Shown here in pieces: positions 25,412 to 33,855 of a DNA stretch of 37,292 nt. Numbering within the stretch: the first letter of the stretch is position 1; each line of letters opens with the position of its first letter. Both the position numbers and the translations under genes were made by a program. This stretch comes from Thauera sp. UBA6194 (GTDB lineage: Bacteria; Pseudomonadota; Gammaproteobacteria; Burkholderiales; Rhodocyclaceae): positions 1 to 37,292 of the forward strand of contig DITC01000065.1 of the NCBI GenBank assembly GCA_002422685.1, in the 5' to 3' direction. The notes beneath the pieces were generated by a model that worked only from the letters and a program-made list of their open reading frames with translations, did not search any database and was not told the DNA's origin.

Positions 25412-26056
25412 TCAGACTTGCGCGTCGCCTTTCGCTGCGGCGACCACGAGGAAGGCGCCCCTCCCGCGTCCGGTCTGCAGGGCCTCGATCTGCGTGATCT
25501 CGGCAAGCGGCCGGCTCAGCGTCTGACCCCAGCCCTCGATACGGAAGCCCGCGGCGCGCAACAGGTCCTCGACCTCGGCGGCCGAGTAGAAGCTGGCGTC
25601 GCGGTAGAACACGCTCTCGTGCTGGTGTGCCAGGTAGTCCTGGCCGATGGGGCTGTCGCGGTCGACGAAGCCGATCACGATGCGTCCGCCGCAGGCGAGC
25701 ACCCGATGTGCTTCGGCGAGCATCTTCGCCGGCGCGTCGACGAAGCAGAGCGTGGTCACGATCAGCACGTGATCGAAGCTCGCCGCGCAGAAGGGCAGGG
25801 CCTCGGCGCAGGCGGCCACCACCTCGATGCCGCGCGCCCGGGCGCGCGCGAGCATCGCCATCGACGGGTCGATACCGGTCGCCACGCCGAGCGGCGCGGC
25901 AAAGCGCGCGCTGCCCACGCCGACCTCCAGCCCGCGACCCTCGATCGGGACGAAGGCGCGCAGCGCGAGCAGCTCGGACTGGTAGGCCGCCGGGCGGCGC
26001 TCGAACCAGTCTTCGTAGCGCTCGCCGTGGGTGTCGAAGGGTTCGGTCCGGGGCAT
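25412..26056 (-). CDS. Class I SAM-dependent methyltransferase
   Basis: 214 residues from the ATG at 26056, preceded by AGGAGAA; the longer open frame has no support. The SAM-binding glycine motif is RGLEVGVGSARFAAPLG, followed by the acidic residue in TGIDPSMAMLA, then AEALPFCAASFDHVLIV and LAEAHRVLACGGRIVIGF (motifs II-III). This is the methyltransferase type-11 pattern. The substrate is not evident. The cotranscribed ZIP transporter suggests a metal-linked or metalloid role, but that is only context. The C-terminal region (SAAEVEDLLRAAGF) is ordinary for the family. Confidence 0.85.
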   Translation of the reverse strand: MPRTEPFDTHGERYEDWFERRPAAYQSELLALRAFVPIEGRGLEVGVGSARFAAPLGVATGIDPSMAMLARARARGIEVVAACAEALPFCAASFDHVLIVTTLCFVDAPAKMLAEAHRVLACGGRIVIGFVDRDSPIGQDYLAHQHESVFYRDASFYSAAEVEDLLRAAGFRIEGWGQTLSRPLAEITQIEALQTGRGRGAFLVVAAAKGDAQV

Positions 26057-26183
26057 GGTCTGGGTTCTCCTGTGAATTCTGTTCTTGCGTGAAATGCACC
26101 GCGAGAGGACGGTCTCGGCGTCGGGCATGAAGATGCATGCCTTGCAAAGGAGGCTCCTTGCCCTGCGTGCGGGACCTCGCGCG

Positions 26184-27074
26184 CTACGGCGCCTTGCCCA
26201 GCTCGCTGGCCAGAAAGTCGATCAGCACCCGTACCCGGTGCGGCAGGTAGCGGTTGCTCGGCAGCACGGCATGGATGCCGAGCGGCGGGGCCTCGAAGGC
26301 TTCGAGTATGGGCACGACGGCGCCGCTCGTCAGGTAGTCGTTCACGATGAAGTCCGGCTGCACGGTGATGCCCAGCCCCTGCGCCGCAGCCTCGGTGAGG
26401 GCGTCGCCGTTGTTCGCCTGCAGGCGGAACGACACATGTACGTGCTCCATCTTGCCATCGATCAGGAAGGCGATCGGGCGGTTGCTGGATTTGGCCGAAT
26501 AGCCGAGGCAGGCGTGCGCGCCGAGCTCGGAGGGATGCGCCGGGCGGCCGTGGCGGGCGAGGTAGTCGGGCGAGGCGACGGCGATCAGGCGGCTCTCGCC
26601 GAGCTTGCGTGCGACGTCGCCGGGCTCGAGCCGCGGCGTGATGCGGATCGACAGGTCCATGCCTTCGTCGACGAGCTTGATGTGGCGGTCGGTGAAGTCC
26701 AGGGTCAGGCTGATCTCGGGGTAGGTCTTCTGGAACGTGGGGAGCAGCGGGGCGATGCGCCTGAGGCCGTAGCTCAGCGGCAGGCCGATGCGCAGGTTGC
26801 CGCGCGGCGTCACGCGCGTCTCCATGACGTCGGCTTCGGCGCTCTCGACCAGGTCGAGGATGCTGCGGCACTTGTCCAGATAGTTGGTGCCGGCGCTGGT
26901 CAGGGTGAGGCGGCGGGTGGTGCGCACCATGAGCTTCACGCCGAGGTGTTCTTCCAGCGCCGCGATCTGGCGGGTGACCACCGAGCGCGCGACGCCGAGC
27001 TGGTTGGCGACTGCCGCAAAGCTGCCCAGGTCGGCCACCCGCACGAACAGGTTCATCGCATCGAGTCGGTTCAT
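26184..27074 (-). CDS. LysR family transcriptional regulator
   Basis: 296 residues. The N-terminal winged helix-turn-helix spans about residues 1-60 (MNLFVRVADLGSFAAVANQL, then SVVTRQIAALEEHLGVKLMV). The effector-binding domain follows from ~90, with NLRIGLPLSYG and GDALTEAAAQGLGITVQPDF. It belongs to the PecT/CrgA-like branch, judged by RTTRRLTLTSAGTNYLDKC. It is divergent from the cytochrome b561-YceI genes, with 139 bases between the starts. It probably controls that cluster and itself, as LysR regulators commonly do. I could not pick out a convincing T-N11-A operator. No effector can be named. Confidence 0.93.
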   Translation of the reverse strand: MNRLDAMNLFVRVADLGSFAAVANQLGVARSVVTRQIAALEEHLGVKLMVRTTRRLTLTSAGTNYLDKCRSILDLVESAEADVMETRVTPRGNLRIGLPLSYGLRRIAPLLPTFQKTYPEISLTLDFTDRHIKLVDEGMDLSIRITPRLEPGDVARKLGESRLIAVASPDYLARHGRPAHPSELGAHACLGYSAKSSNRPIAFLIDGKMEHVHVSFRLQANNGDALTEAAAQGLGITVQPDFIVNDYLTSGAVVPILEAFEAPPLGIHAVLPSNRYLPHRVRVLIDFLASELGKAP

Positions 27075-27199
27075 TGTTGCAGTAAAAGCAATTTTGATGT
27101 GCGGATTGTCGCCTATTTAGTTCCATCTGCGCCGTCTACAGTGGACTCATCGCCGGTGCGCGGACTGCGCCCTGCACCGACCCGCTACAGGACGTCCTT

Positions 27200-27217
27200 A
27201 TGAGCACCCCGCAATGA
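27200..27217 (+). other. Five-codon leader frame overlapping the cytochrome b561 start
   Basis: ATG at 27200 encodes MSTPQ and stops at a TGA that overlaps the cytochrome ATG at 27214. AGGA lies 8 bases before 27200, whereas 27214 has no purine-rich site nearby. It may be a coupling leader, or the old start of the gene displaced by a small indel. Confidence 0.35.
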
Positions 27218-27750
27218 GCGCCCACTACACCGCCACCGCCAAGGCTCTGCACTGGTGCATCGCCGTGCTGATCTTCGGCATGCTCGGGCTGGGCTTTTAC
27301 ATGACCGGGCTGGATCTCTCGCCGACCAAGCTGCAGCTGTACTCGTGGCACAAGTGGGCGGGCGTCACCGTGTTCGTGCTCGGGTTGCTGCGTCTGGTCT
27401 GGCGTCTTGGTCATCCGCCGCCGGCCTTGCCGCAGCACATGGGCGCGCTCGAGCGTTTCGCCGCACGCGCCGGACATCTGACGCTGTACGTGCTGATGTT
27501 CGCGATTCCGCTCAGCGGCTGGCTGATGAGCTCGGCCAAGGGCGTTCAGACGGTGTGGTTCGGCGTGCTGCCGCTGCCGGATCTGCTCGCCCGCGACAAG
27601 GCGCTCGGCGATCTGCTGCAGACGGTGCACCTGAGCCTGAACTTCTTGCTCATGGCCGTGCTCGCGGCGCACGTCGGCGCCGCCCTCAAGCACCACTTCA
27701 TCGACCGCGACGACGTGCTCACGCGCATGCTGCGGCGCCGCCCCGACTGA
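27214..27750 (+). CDS. Cytochrome b561 family protein
   Basis: 178 residues with four membrane helices. Histidines placed for two b hemes are visible: KALHWCIAVLIFG (helix 1), YSWHKWAGVTVF (helix 2), AGHLTLYVLMF (helix 3) and TVHLSLNFLLM (helix 4). Members carry electrons in the inner membrane between quinol and periplasmic partners. The two genes after it encode periplasmic YceI proteins, and the pairing of cytochrome b561 with YceI recurs in proteobacteria. They may form a membrane-periplasm redox or isoprenoid-binding unit; that is inference. The start at 27214 is the first methionine matching the family, but it is reached through a five-codon leader frame. Confidence 0.93.
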   Translation: MSAHYTATAKALHWCIAVLIFGMLGLGFYMTGLDLSPTKLQLYSWHKWAGVTVFVLGLLRLVWRLGHPPPALPQHMGALERFAARAGHLTLYVLMFAIPLSGWLMSSAKGVQTVWFGVLPLPDLLARDKALGDLLQTVHLSLNFLLMAVLAAHVGAALKHHFIDRDDVLTRMLRRRPD

Positions 27751-27782
27751 ATCACCCACCGCACACCAGAGGACCCGACACC

Positions 27783-28343
27783 ATGAAACGCTCAGCGCTC
27801 GCCTTGCTCTCGACCCTCGCCTTCGCCAGCTCGGCCGCTCAGGCGGTGGAGTACAACCACGTCCTGGCCGAGCAGAGCCAGATCGCCTTCGGCTACCAGC
27901 AGATGGGGGTGTCGATGGAGGGCGGCTTCAAGCGCTTCTCCAGCCAGCTGCGCTTCGACCCGGCCGCACCCGATGCGGCACGCGCCATGATCGAGGTGGA
28001 TCTGGCCAGCGTGGACACCGGCAGCGCCGAGGGCGACGAGGAGCTCGCGCGCAAGACCTGGTTCAACACGCCGGACTTTCCCTCCGCCCGCTTCGAGTCG
28101 ACGCGCGTGAACGCGCTCGGCGGCAACCAGTACGAGGTCGCCGGCACGCTCACCATCAAGGGCACGACCCGCGACGTCGTCGTGCCCGCCACGTTCACGG
28201 TCGCAGGCGATGCGGGCGTGTTCGAGGGCAGCCTGAACATCCAGCGTGGCGACTTCTCGATCGGCGAGGGCGCCTGGAAGGCCTTCGACATCGTCGCCAA
28301 CGACGTCGTGATCCGATTCCGCATCACCGCCGTGGCGAAGTAA
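27783..28343 (+). CDS. YceI family periplasmic protein (first copy)
   Basis: 186 residues from the ATG at 27783, with AGAGGA upstream. Residues 1-21 form a signal peptide ending in AAQA before VEYN. The mature protein is the lipocalin-like YceI barrel, with ARAMIEVDLASVDTGSAEGD, TWFNTPDFPSARFES and the GTLTIKGTTRDVVVPATF strand. YceI proteins bind isoprenoid chains such as polyprenyl or quinone-like lipids. This copy begins VLAEQSQIAFGYQQMGVSME, where most relatives have D..HS.I.F...H.G, so it is a more divergent version than the next gene. It lies 32 bases after the cytochrome b561 gene, in the same operon. Confidence 0.9.
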   Translation: MKRSALALLSTLAFASSAAQAVEYNHVLAEQSQIAFGYQQMGVSMEGGFKRFSSQLRFDPAAPDAARAMIEVDLASVDTGSAEGDEELARKTWFNTPDFPSARFESTRVNALGGNQYEVAGTLTIKGTTRDVVVPATFTVAGDAGVFEGSLNIQRGDFSIGEGAWKAFDIVANDVVIRFRITAVAK

Positions 28344-28405
28344 GCCGCCGGCCCATCCACCAAGCACGAGCCTTGCTCACCACCCCGACCCACAGAGGAC
28401 AAACC

Positions 28406-28984
28406 ATGAACCGTCTCGTCAAGCTCAACGCCGCCCTCATCGTCTCTGCCGCTGCGGCCTCGTCCGCGTTTGCCGCGCCCGAGACCTACGCCATCGACCC
28501 CACCCACACCTTCCCGAGCTTCTCGTACAGCCACTTCGGCATGTCGACCCAGATCTCGAAGTTCGACAAGACCACCGGCACCGTCACGCTGGACAAGGCG
28601 GCGAAGACCGGCGCGGTCGACATCACCATCGACATGACTTCGGTGAGTACCGGTTACGGCACCTTCGACGAGCACATCCAGGGCGAGGACTTCCTCGACA
28701 CCGCCAGGTACCCGACCGCGACCTTCAAGTCGACCAAGGTGGCTTTCGAAGGCGATGCGCCGGTGACGATCGACGGCGAGCTCACCATCAAGGGGGTGAC
28801 CAGGCCGGTGACGCTGCAGGTGAACCACTTCGCGACCATGCCGCACCCGATGCTGCAGAAGGACGCGATCGGTGCCAACGCGAGCACGGTCATCAAGCGC
28901 AGCGAGTTCAACGCCGGCAAGTACGCGCCCAACGTGGGCGACGAGGTGACGATCACCGTGTCGCTCGAAGCGATCCGGAACTGA
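28406..28984 (+). CDS. YceI family periplasmic protein (second copy)
   Basis: 192 residues from the ATG at 28406, with AGAGGAC upstream. A signal peptide ends in SAFA before APETYA. The barrel shows the canonical opening YAIDPTHTFPSFSYSHFGMS, then SKFDKTTGTVTLD, ARYPTATFKSTKV, GELTIKGVTRPVTLQV and a C-terminal VGDEVTITVSLEAIR. It is the typical, conserved form of the family. Presence of two different YceI genes in a row suggests two ligands or a pair working with the cytochrome b561. The operon ends 6 bases later at a very strong bidirectional terminator. Confidence 0.93.
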   Translation: MNRLVKLNAALIVSAAAASSAFAAPETYAIDPTHTFPSFSYSHFGMSTQISKFDKTTGTVTLDKAAKTGAVDITIDMTSVSTGYGTFDEHIQGEDFLDTARYPTATFKSTKVAFEGDAPVTIDGELTIKGVTRPVTLQVNHFATMPHPMLQKDAIGANASTVIKRSEFNAGKYAPNVGDEVTITVSLEAIRN

Positions 28985-28990
28985 AAACGA

Positions 28991-29038
28991 AAAACCCCGC
29001 CGGGCCCGCGTTGAAATCACGCGGCCCGGCGGGGTTTT
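28991..29038. terminator. Strong bidirectional rho-independent terminator
   Basis: AAAACCCCGCCGGGC-type arm (28991-29010) pairs with its complement at 29020-29038, with a single bulged base and a 9-base loop. T-runs or A-runs flank both sides (AAAA before, TTTT after). It ends the cytochrome b561-YceI operon on the plus strand and lctP on the minus strand. Confidence 0.9.
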
Positions 29039-29051
29039 GTTCGTCTGCAGC

Positions 29052-30746
29052 TTACATCAACGCGTCGGACACACCCAGCAGGTGGATCGCGACCATGGTG
29101 ATGATGCCGGTCATGACCAGGTAGTAGATCGTCGGGATGATGGTCATGCGCAGCGTCTCGCCTTCGCGGCCGAGCAGGCCCACCGTCGCCGAGGCGGCGA
29201 CCACGTTGTGGATCGCGATCATGTTGCCGGCGGCGGCGCCGACCGCCTGCGAGGCCACCAGCATCGCACCGGAGACGTTGATCAGCTGCGCGGTGTCGAA
29301 CTGGAACTGGGCCAGCATCAGGTTGGACACGGTGTTCGAGCCGGCGATGAACGCGCCGAGCGCGCCGACCCACGAGGAGAAGAAGGGGTAGATGTCGCCC
29401 ACGCTCGTCGCCACCAGCTGCGCCATGGCGCGCGGCATCGAGGGCAGATCACCCATGTTGACGCCCGAGTTGATGAGGATCCGCACCATCGGGATGGTGA
29501 AGATGAGCACGAAGCCGGCGCCGAGCAGGGTGCGCGACGACTCGCCGACGGCCGCGGTCAGCTCGGAGAACTTCATGCGGTGCAGCAGGAAGGTGGCGAG
29601 CACGACCAGGACCATGATGCCGCCCGGCAGGTACAGGAACTGGATGCTGCCGGAGACGCCGGTCTCGCCCAGCAGGTTGGTCCAGCCGAGCACAAGGTTG
29701 TTGCTGAAGAAGGCCTTCACGTCGGCATTGACGCGCGACAGGACCAGCAGGCCGGCCAGCAGCACGTAGGGCAGCCAGGCCATCGTGATCGACATCGGCG
29801 GGCGTGCGGTGAGGCTGTCGAGCTTGATCTGGATGTTGCCCATCCAGTTCGCTGGCCAGTCCTTGGCGTCGGCGAAGTCCCAGTTCTGCCTGGGCACCAG
29901 GAAGCCTGCCTTGGCCGCCGGCACCACCAGCAGCAGGCCAACCAGTGCGCCGATCATCGACGGGAACTCGGGCCCGAGGAAGACCCCCGCAGCGGCGTAG
30001 GGCACCACGAAGGCGATGCCTGCGAAGATGGCGAAGGGTGCGATCGCCAGGCCTTCGGCCCAGGATTTGTTCTTGCCGAAGAAGCGGGTGAGCATCGCGC
30101 ACATGAACAGCGGCATGAGGATGCCGACGGTGGCGTGCGTGAGCGCGACTTCGGAGGTGATGAGGCGGAAGAAGACCTCCCAGTTCGAGCCGTTTTCGAC
30201 GAGCTGGGTGGTGATGCCCGCCTTGTCCAGGCCACCGGCGACACCGACCACGATCGGCGTGCCGACGGCGCCGAACGACACCGGGGTGGACTGGATCATC
30301 ATGCCCATGACCACCGCGGCGAGCGCCGGGTAGCCGAGCGCGACCAGCAGCGGCGCCGCCACTGCGGCGGGCGTTCCGAAACCCGACGCCCCCTCGATGA
30401 AGCAGCCGAAGAGCCAGGCCACGATGATCGTCTGGACGCGGCGGTCGGTGCTGATGCCCGAGAACCCGCCGCGGATGGCGGTGATCGCGCCCGAGTGCTT
30501 CAGGGTGTTGAGCAGCAGGATGGCGCCGAAGATGATCCACAGGATGGCGCCGGTGAGGATCAGGCCCTGGAGGGTGGAGGCGAGGACCCGGTTGAAGGTC
30601 ATCTCCCACGCCGTCAGTCCGATCACGGCAGCGCTGACATACACCGCCGGCATCGCGCGCCGGGCAGGCCAGTTGAAGCCGACGAGCAGGATTGCCGCCA
30701 GGATCAATGGCACGAAGGCAAGCAGGGACAACAAGGTCTGGTTCAC
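29052..30746 (-). CDS. lctP: L-lactate permease
   Basis: 564 residues from the GTG at 30746, with AGAGGAGA upstream. The protein is almost wholly hydrophobic, with about 13-14 membrane helices, as in the LctP family of lactate/glycolate:proton symporters. Family hallmarks include FGCFIEGASGFGTPAAVAAPLL and QSTPVSFGAVGTPIVVG near residues 110-170, and LGAFIAGSNTVSNLMLAQFQ near the end. It imports L-lactate for the LutABC oxidase encoded just upstream on the same strand. A 163-base gap separates it from lutC and contains a tandem palindromic repeat, so it may also have its own promoter. A strong terminator follows. Confidence 0.96.
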   Translation of the reverse strand: MNQTLLSLLAFVPLILAAILLVGFNWPARRAMPAVYVSAAVIGLTAWEMTFNRVLASTLQGLILTGAILWIIFGAILLLNTLKHSGAITAIRGGFSGISTDRRVQTIIVAWLFGCFIEGASGFGTPAAVAAPLLVALGYPALAAVVMGMMIQSTPVSFGAVGTPIVVGVAGGLDKAGITTQLVENGSNWEVFFRLITSEVALTHATVGILMPLFMCAMLTRFFGKNKSWAEGLAIAPFAIFAGIAFVVPYAAAGVFLGPEFPSMIGALVGLLLVVPAAKAGFLVPRQNWDFADAKDWPANWMGNIQIKLDSLTARPPMSITMAWLPYVLLAGLLVLSRVNADVKAFFSNNLVLGWTNLLGETGVSGSIQFLYLPGGIMVLVVLATFLLHRMKFSELTAAVGESSRTLLGAGFVLIFTIPMVRILINSGVNMGDLPSMPRAMAQLVATSVGDIYPFFSSWVGALGAFIAGSNTVSNLMLAQFQFDTAQLINVSGAMLVASQAVGAAAGNMIAIHNVVAASATVGLLGREGETLRMTIIPTIYYLVMTGIITMVAIHLLGVSDALM

Positions 30747-30771
30747 GATATGTCTCCTCTGGACGGCGCAT

Positions 30772-30789
30772 CCGATCGGGCCGATCGGG
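30772..30789 (-). repeat. Tandem palindromic repeat CCGATCGGG x2 upstream of lctP
   Basis: Two exact head-to-tail copies of CCGATCGGG (30772-30780, 30781-30789). Each contains the perfect palindrome CCGATCGG, and together they form a larger palindrome around one G. They lie 25-43 bases before the lctP start. A further inverted repeat, GTCGTC/GACGAC (30809-30814 and 30824-30829), is upstream. Possible operator or leader hairpin. Confidence 0.4.
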
Positions 30790-30909
30790 TCGCCGCGTTT
30801 GTGGTTTTGTCGTCTCGTGGATGGACGACTTTGTAAAGGTGCAGCGGCGCGCCCCGGAGGGGGACGCGGGTTTCAGCGAGGGGCTACGCAGGCTCGGTGA
30901 TTGCGCATC

Positions 30910-31608
30910 TCAGGACGATGCGCCCGGGGTGCTCTTGTCGGCGTCGATGTCGCCGTGGATGTCGTTCTCGACGATGACCACATGCAGATGCGCGGGGCCG
31001 TGCGCGCCGAGGACGAGGCTGCCCTCGATGTCGGTGGTGCCGCTGGCGCCGGTGATGAGGTTGACGTTGCGCGGCGGGCGCTGCCCGGCCACGGCCACGG
31101 CATAGTCGTCCAGGAAGGCGAGGATGCTGCGCTCGCGCACCATGACGATGTGATGGAGCGGGAGGAAGTTGGCCAGAATCGGCGTTTCGGGGCCGGAGTG
31201 AAAGACGAGCGAGCCCGTCTCGGCGATGCCCCAGCGCGCGATGCCGATGCCGACGACGTCGTCCGGCTTCACCCCGTCACGTGTCTCCAGCGCAACCCAG
31301 TCCAGGTCCTCGAGCACCGCGGCCGGCTGCAGGGCCACATGCGGCGGCAGATCGTGCGCATCGAGGTAGCGCCGGACCGCGGCCGGGAGCTCGGTGATGT
31401 CCTTGATGCGTTCTGCGGTGGCGGCGACCTTGGGACTGGTGACGCGCGCGATGAATGCGTCCACGAGCGCGCCCGCGGGCAGCTCCGGGCGGATCGCGTC
31501 GAGGTCCTGGAGCAGGGCGTCGGCTTCGCGGCGCGCGGCTTCGGCATCGACCTTGCGGCTGTCGAGTCCGGCCCGCACCGCGTTGAGGATTGTTTCGCGT
31601 GCGCTCAT
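30910..31608 (-). CDS. lutC: Lactate utilization protein C (LUD domain)
   Basis: 232 residues of the LutC/YkgG family. The LUD-domain features include VGIGIARWGIAETGSLVFHS, LPLHHIVMVRERSILAFLDD and the C-terminal ITGASGTTDIEGSLVLGAHG followed by HVVIVEND. LutABC together oxidise L-lactate to pyruvate without a classical flavin lactate dehydrogenase; LutC is an essential but mechanistically poorly defined part. The ATG at 31608 overlaps the lutB stop (ATGA). The end of the protein (DADKSTPGASS) is short and polar. It is followed by 163 bases and then lctP. Confidence 0.93.
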   Translation of the reverse strand: MSARETILNAVRAGLDSRKVDAEAARREADALLQDLDAIRPELPAGALVDAFIARVTSPKVAATAERIKDITELPAAVRRYLDAHDLPPHVALQPAAVLEDLDWVALETRDGVKPDDVVGIGIARWGIAETGSLVFHSGPETPILANFLPLHHIVMVRERSILAFLDDYAVAVAGQRPPRNVNLITGASGTTDIEGSLVLGAHGPAHLHVVIVENDIHGDIDADKSTPGASS

Positions 31609-33017
31609 CGTTTGCCCTCCGAGTCCTTGTACATCGCCATGAAGCTGCGCTTTGCCGGCGCGGGGAATTCACGATACTTGGTCCAGGCACCCAGGCCGGG
31701 CATGCCACGCACGAGGCCGCCGCGGCTGAACAGGCGCATGACCTTGATCGCGATTGCCGTGCCCAGCCGGTACAGGCGGGGGCGCGATGCGACGAAAGTA
31801 TGGATGCCCAGGCCGAAGCGGGCCGCGGCGGGCTCCAGGCCCTCGCGCCAGGAGCGGTCGCGCCAGCCCCGCAGCAGCGTGGGGATCGGGATCGCCACCG
31901 GACAGACTTCCTGACACTTGCCGTTCATCGTGCACGCGTGCGCAAGATCGCGGGATTGTTCCAGCCCATCGAACACCGGCGTCAGCACCGCGCCCATCGG
32001 GCCGGGGTAGGTGCCGCCATAGACGTGGCCGCCGAGCTGGCGGAACACGACACAGTGGTTCATGCAGGCGCCGCAGCGCAGGCAGCGCAGCATTTCCTTG
32101 AGTGCCGGGTCGGCGAGCATGCGGGTGCGGCCGTTGTCGACCAGCACGATGTGGAATTCTTCCGGGCCGTCCCGGTCGCCCGCCTGCTTCGGGCCGCAGT
32201 GGAAGGTGGTGTATTGGGTGACGTCCGCCCCGGTCGCCGAGCGCACCAGCAGGCGCAGCATCAGGAAGGCATGCTCGGTGCTGGGGACCAGCTTCTCGAT
32301 GCCGGCGGTGACGATGTGCACGCGCGGCGGCGTGGTGGTCAGCTCGGCATTGCCCTCGTTGGTCACGGTGCACGTGGCGCCGGTGTCCGCGATGAGGAAG
32401 TTTGCGCCCGAGATCGAGACGTCGGCCGACAGGAACTTGTCGCGGAGCTCGCGCCGTGCGCTGGCGACCATCGCCTCGATGGTCTCTTCCTGGTGTGGCA
32501 CGCGGTGTGCGCGCTTGAACATCTCGGAGACCTGCTCGCGCGTGCGGTGCATCGACGGCCACACGATATGCGAGGGCCGGTCGCCGCCCAGCTGCACGAT
32601 GTGCTCGGCGAGGTCGGTCTCGACACGCTCGATCCCGGCCTCGTCCAGCGCATGGGGCAGGCCGATCTCTTCGCCGAGCATCGACTTCACCCGCGTCACC
32701 CGCTTCGCGTTCGCCTGCTTGCACAGCGCGACGACGATCTGCGAGGCCTCTTCGGCGGTGCTCGCCCAGTGCACCTTGGCGCCCGAGGCGATGGCGTTGC
32801 GCTCGAATTCGAGCAGGTAGTGATCGAGGTTGGCGATGACGTGGTCTTTGATGCGCTTGCCGCGCTCGCGTGCAGCCTCGAATTGCGGGAACTGCGTCAT
32901 CGCCACCGTGCGCTTGCGCTCCGCGGTGCCGGTGGTGCGGTCGATCGCGATCTTCAGCGTCGGATCCGCGAGCGCGCGGTCGGCGCGCAGCTTGAACGAT
33001 ACGGGGGCTTCCTGCAT
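31605..33017 (-). CDS. lutB: Lactate utilization iron-sulfur protein B
   Basis: 470 residues, the expected length. The N-terminal two-thirds is a LUD domain (RVTRVKSMLGEEIGLPHAL and VTNEGNAELTTTPPRVHIV). The C-terminal part has two [4Fe-4S] cysteine motifs, CLRCGACMNHC and CTMNGKCQEVCPV, as in ferredoxin-like electron-transfer subunits. HVYGGTYPGPMGAVLTPVF between them is a LutB hallmark. It sits between lutA (3-base gap) and lutC (4-base overlap), so the three are one translational unit. It is cytoplasmic, probably membrane-associated through the complex. Confidence 0.96.
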   Translation of the reverse strand: MQEAPVSFKLRADRALADPTLKIAIDRTTGTAERKRTVAMTQFPQFEAARERGKRIKDHVIANLDHYLLEFERNAIASGAKVHWASTAEEASQIVVALCKQANAKRVTRVKSMLGEEIGLPHALDEAGIERVETDLAEHIVQLGGDRPSHIVWPSMHRTREQVSEMFKRAHRVPHQEETIEAMVASARRELRDKFLSADVSISGANFLIADTGATCTVTNEGNAELTTTPPRVHIVTAGIEKLVPSTEHAFLMLRLLVRSATGADVTQYTTFHCGPKQAGDRDGPEEFHIVLVDNGRTRMLADPALKEMLRCLRCGACMNHCVVFRQLGGHVYGGTYPGPMGAVLTPVFDGLEQSRDLAHACTMNGKCQEVCPVAIPIPTLLRGWRDRSWREGLEPAAARFGLGIHTFVASRPRLYRLGTAIAIKVMRLFSRGGLVRGMPGLGAWTKYREFPAPAKRSFMAMYKDSEGKR

Positions 33018-33020
33018 GGC

Positions 33021-33809
33021 TCAGTCCTCCTCGCCGATTGCCGGGCCCTTGCCCATGCCGGCCAGAATCTCGGCGGCATGGAAGGCGCGCACCTTCGAGC
33101 CCTGGCGCTTGAGCTTGCCCGACATGTTCATCAGGCAGCCGAGGTCGCCACCGAGCAGCAGCTGGGCGCCGCTGCGCTCGATCGCAGCCGTCTTCTCGGT
33201 GACCACGGCGTTCGAGATCGACGAGTACTTGACGCAGAAGGTGCCGCCGAAGCCACAGCACACATCATTGCCCTCGAGCGGCTTGAGCGTGAGCCCGGAG
33301 ACCTTGTCGAGCAGGGTGCGCGGCTGGGCGAAGACGCCGAGCTCGCGCAGCCCGGAGCAGCTGTCGTGGTAGGTGAAGCTCGCGTCGAGCTTCACGTCGC
33401 CGGGGGTGAAGTGCATCACGTCCACGAGAAAGCTCATCAGCTCGTAGGTGCGCTCGCCGAGGCGACGCGCGCGCTCGGCCCACGCGGGGTCGTCGGCGAG
33501 CGCCTCGGGGTAGTGCGCGCGGGTCATGCCGACGCACGAGCCCGAAGGGCCGACGACGTAGTCGTAGCCCTCGAAGGTCTCGATGAAACGGCGGGCGAGC
33601 ACGGCGGTGTCGGCCGTGTCGCCGCTGTTGAAGGCCGGCTGTCCGCAGCAGGTCTGCGCTTCGGGCACCTCGACCCGGCAGCCCGCGTCACGCAACAGCT
33701 TGAGCGCCGCGAAGCCGACGCTCGGACGCATCGCATCGACAAGGCAGGTGACGAACAGCCCGACCCGAGGGGAACTCGGTGGAGCTGAAGTGCTTTGAGG
33801 CGTGGTCAT
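33021..33809 (-). CDS. lutA: Lactate utilization protein A (cysteine-rich CCG domains)
   Basis: 262 residues from the ATG at 33809, with AAAGGA upstream. Two CCG cysteine-rich domains are present, as in LutA/GlpC/HdrB proteins: PEAQTCCGQPAFNSGDTADT in the first and GNDVCCGFGGTFCVKYSSIS in the second, with the paired single cysteines in FVTCLVDAM and YHDSCSGLRELG. This fold binds an iron-sulfur cluster and takes part in L-lactate oxidation with LutB and LutC. The first 14 residues are low-complexity Ser/Pro/Thr. The pntB stop is only 46 bases upstream with no visible terminator, so readthrough from pntAB is plausible. Confidence 0.95.
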   Translation of the reverse strand: MTTPQSTSAPPSSPRVGLFVTCLVDAMRPSVGFAALKLLRDAGCRVEVPEAQTCCGQPAFNSGDTADTAVLARRFIETFEGYDYVVGPSGSCVGMTRAHYPEALADDPAWAERARRLGERTYELMSFLVDVMHFTPGDVKLDASFTYHDSCSGLRELGVFAQPRTLLDKVSGLTLKPLEGNDVCCGFGGTFCVKYSSISNAVVTEKTAAIERSGAQLLLGGDLGCLMNMSGKLKRQGSKVRAFHAAEILAGMGKGPAIGEED

Positions 33810-33855
33810 GGATCGATCCTTTGAAAAAATCCGTCCGAGCGTTGTCGGGTCGGTG

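Noticed and set aside
27075..27213. Canonical sigma-70 promoters in the LysR/cytochrome divergent region
   Set aside because: TTGATG and TATTTA are present but only 14 bases apart, and no alternative pairing has acceptable spacing on either strand.
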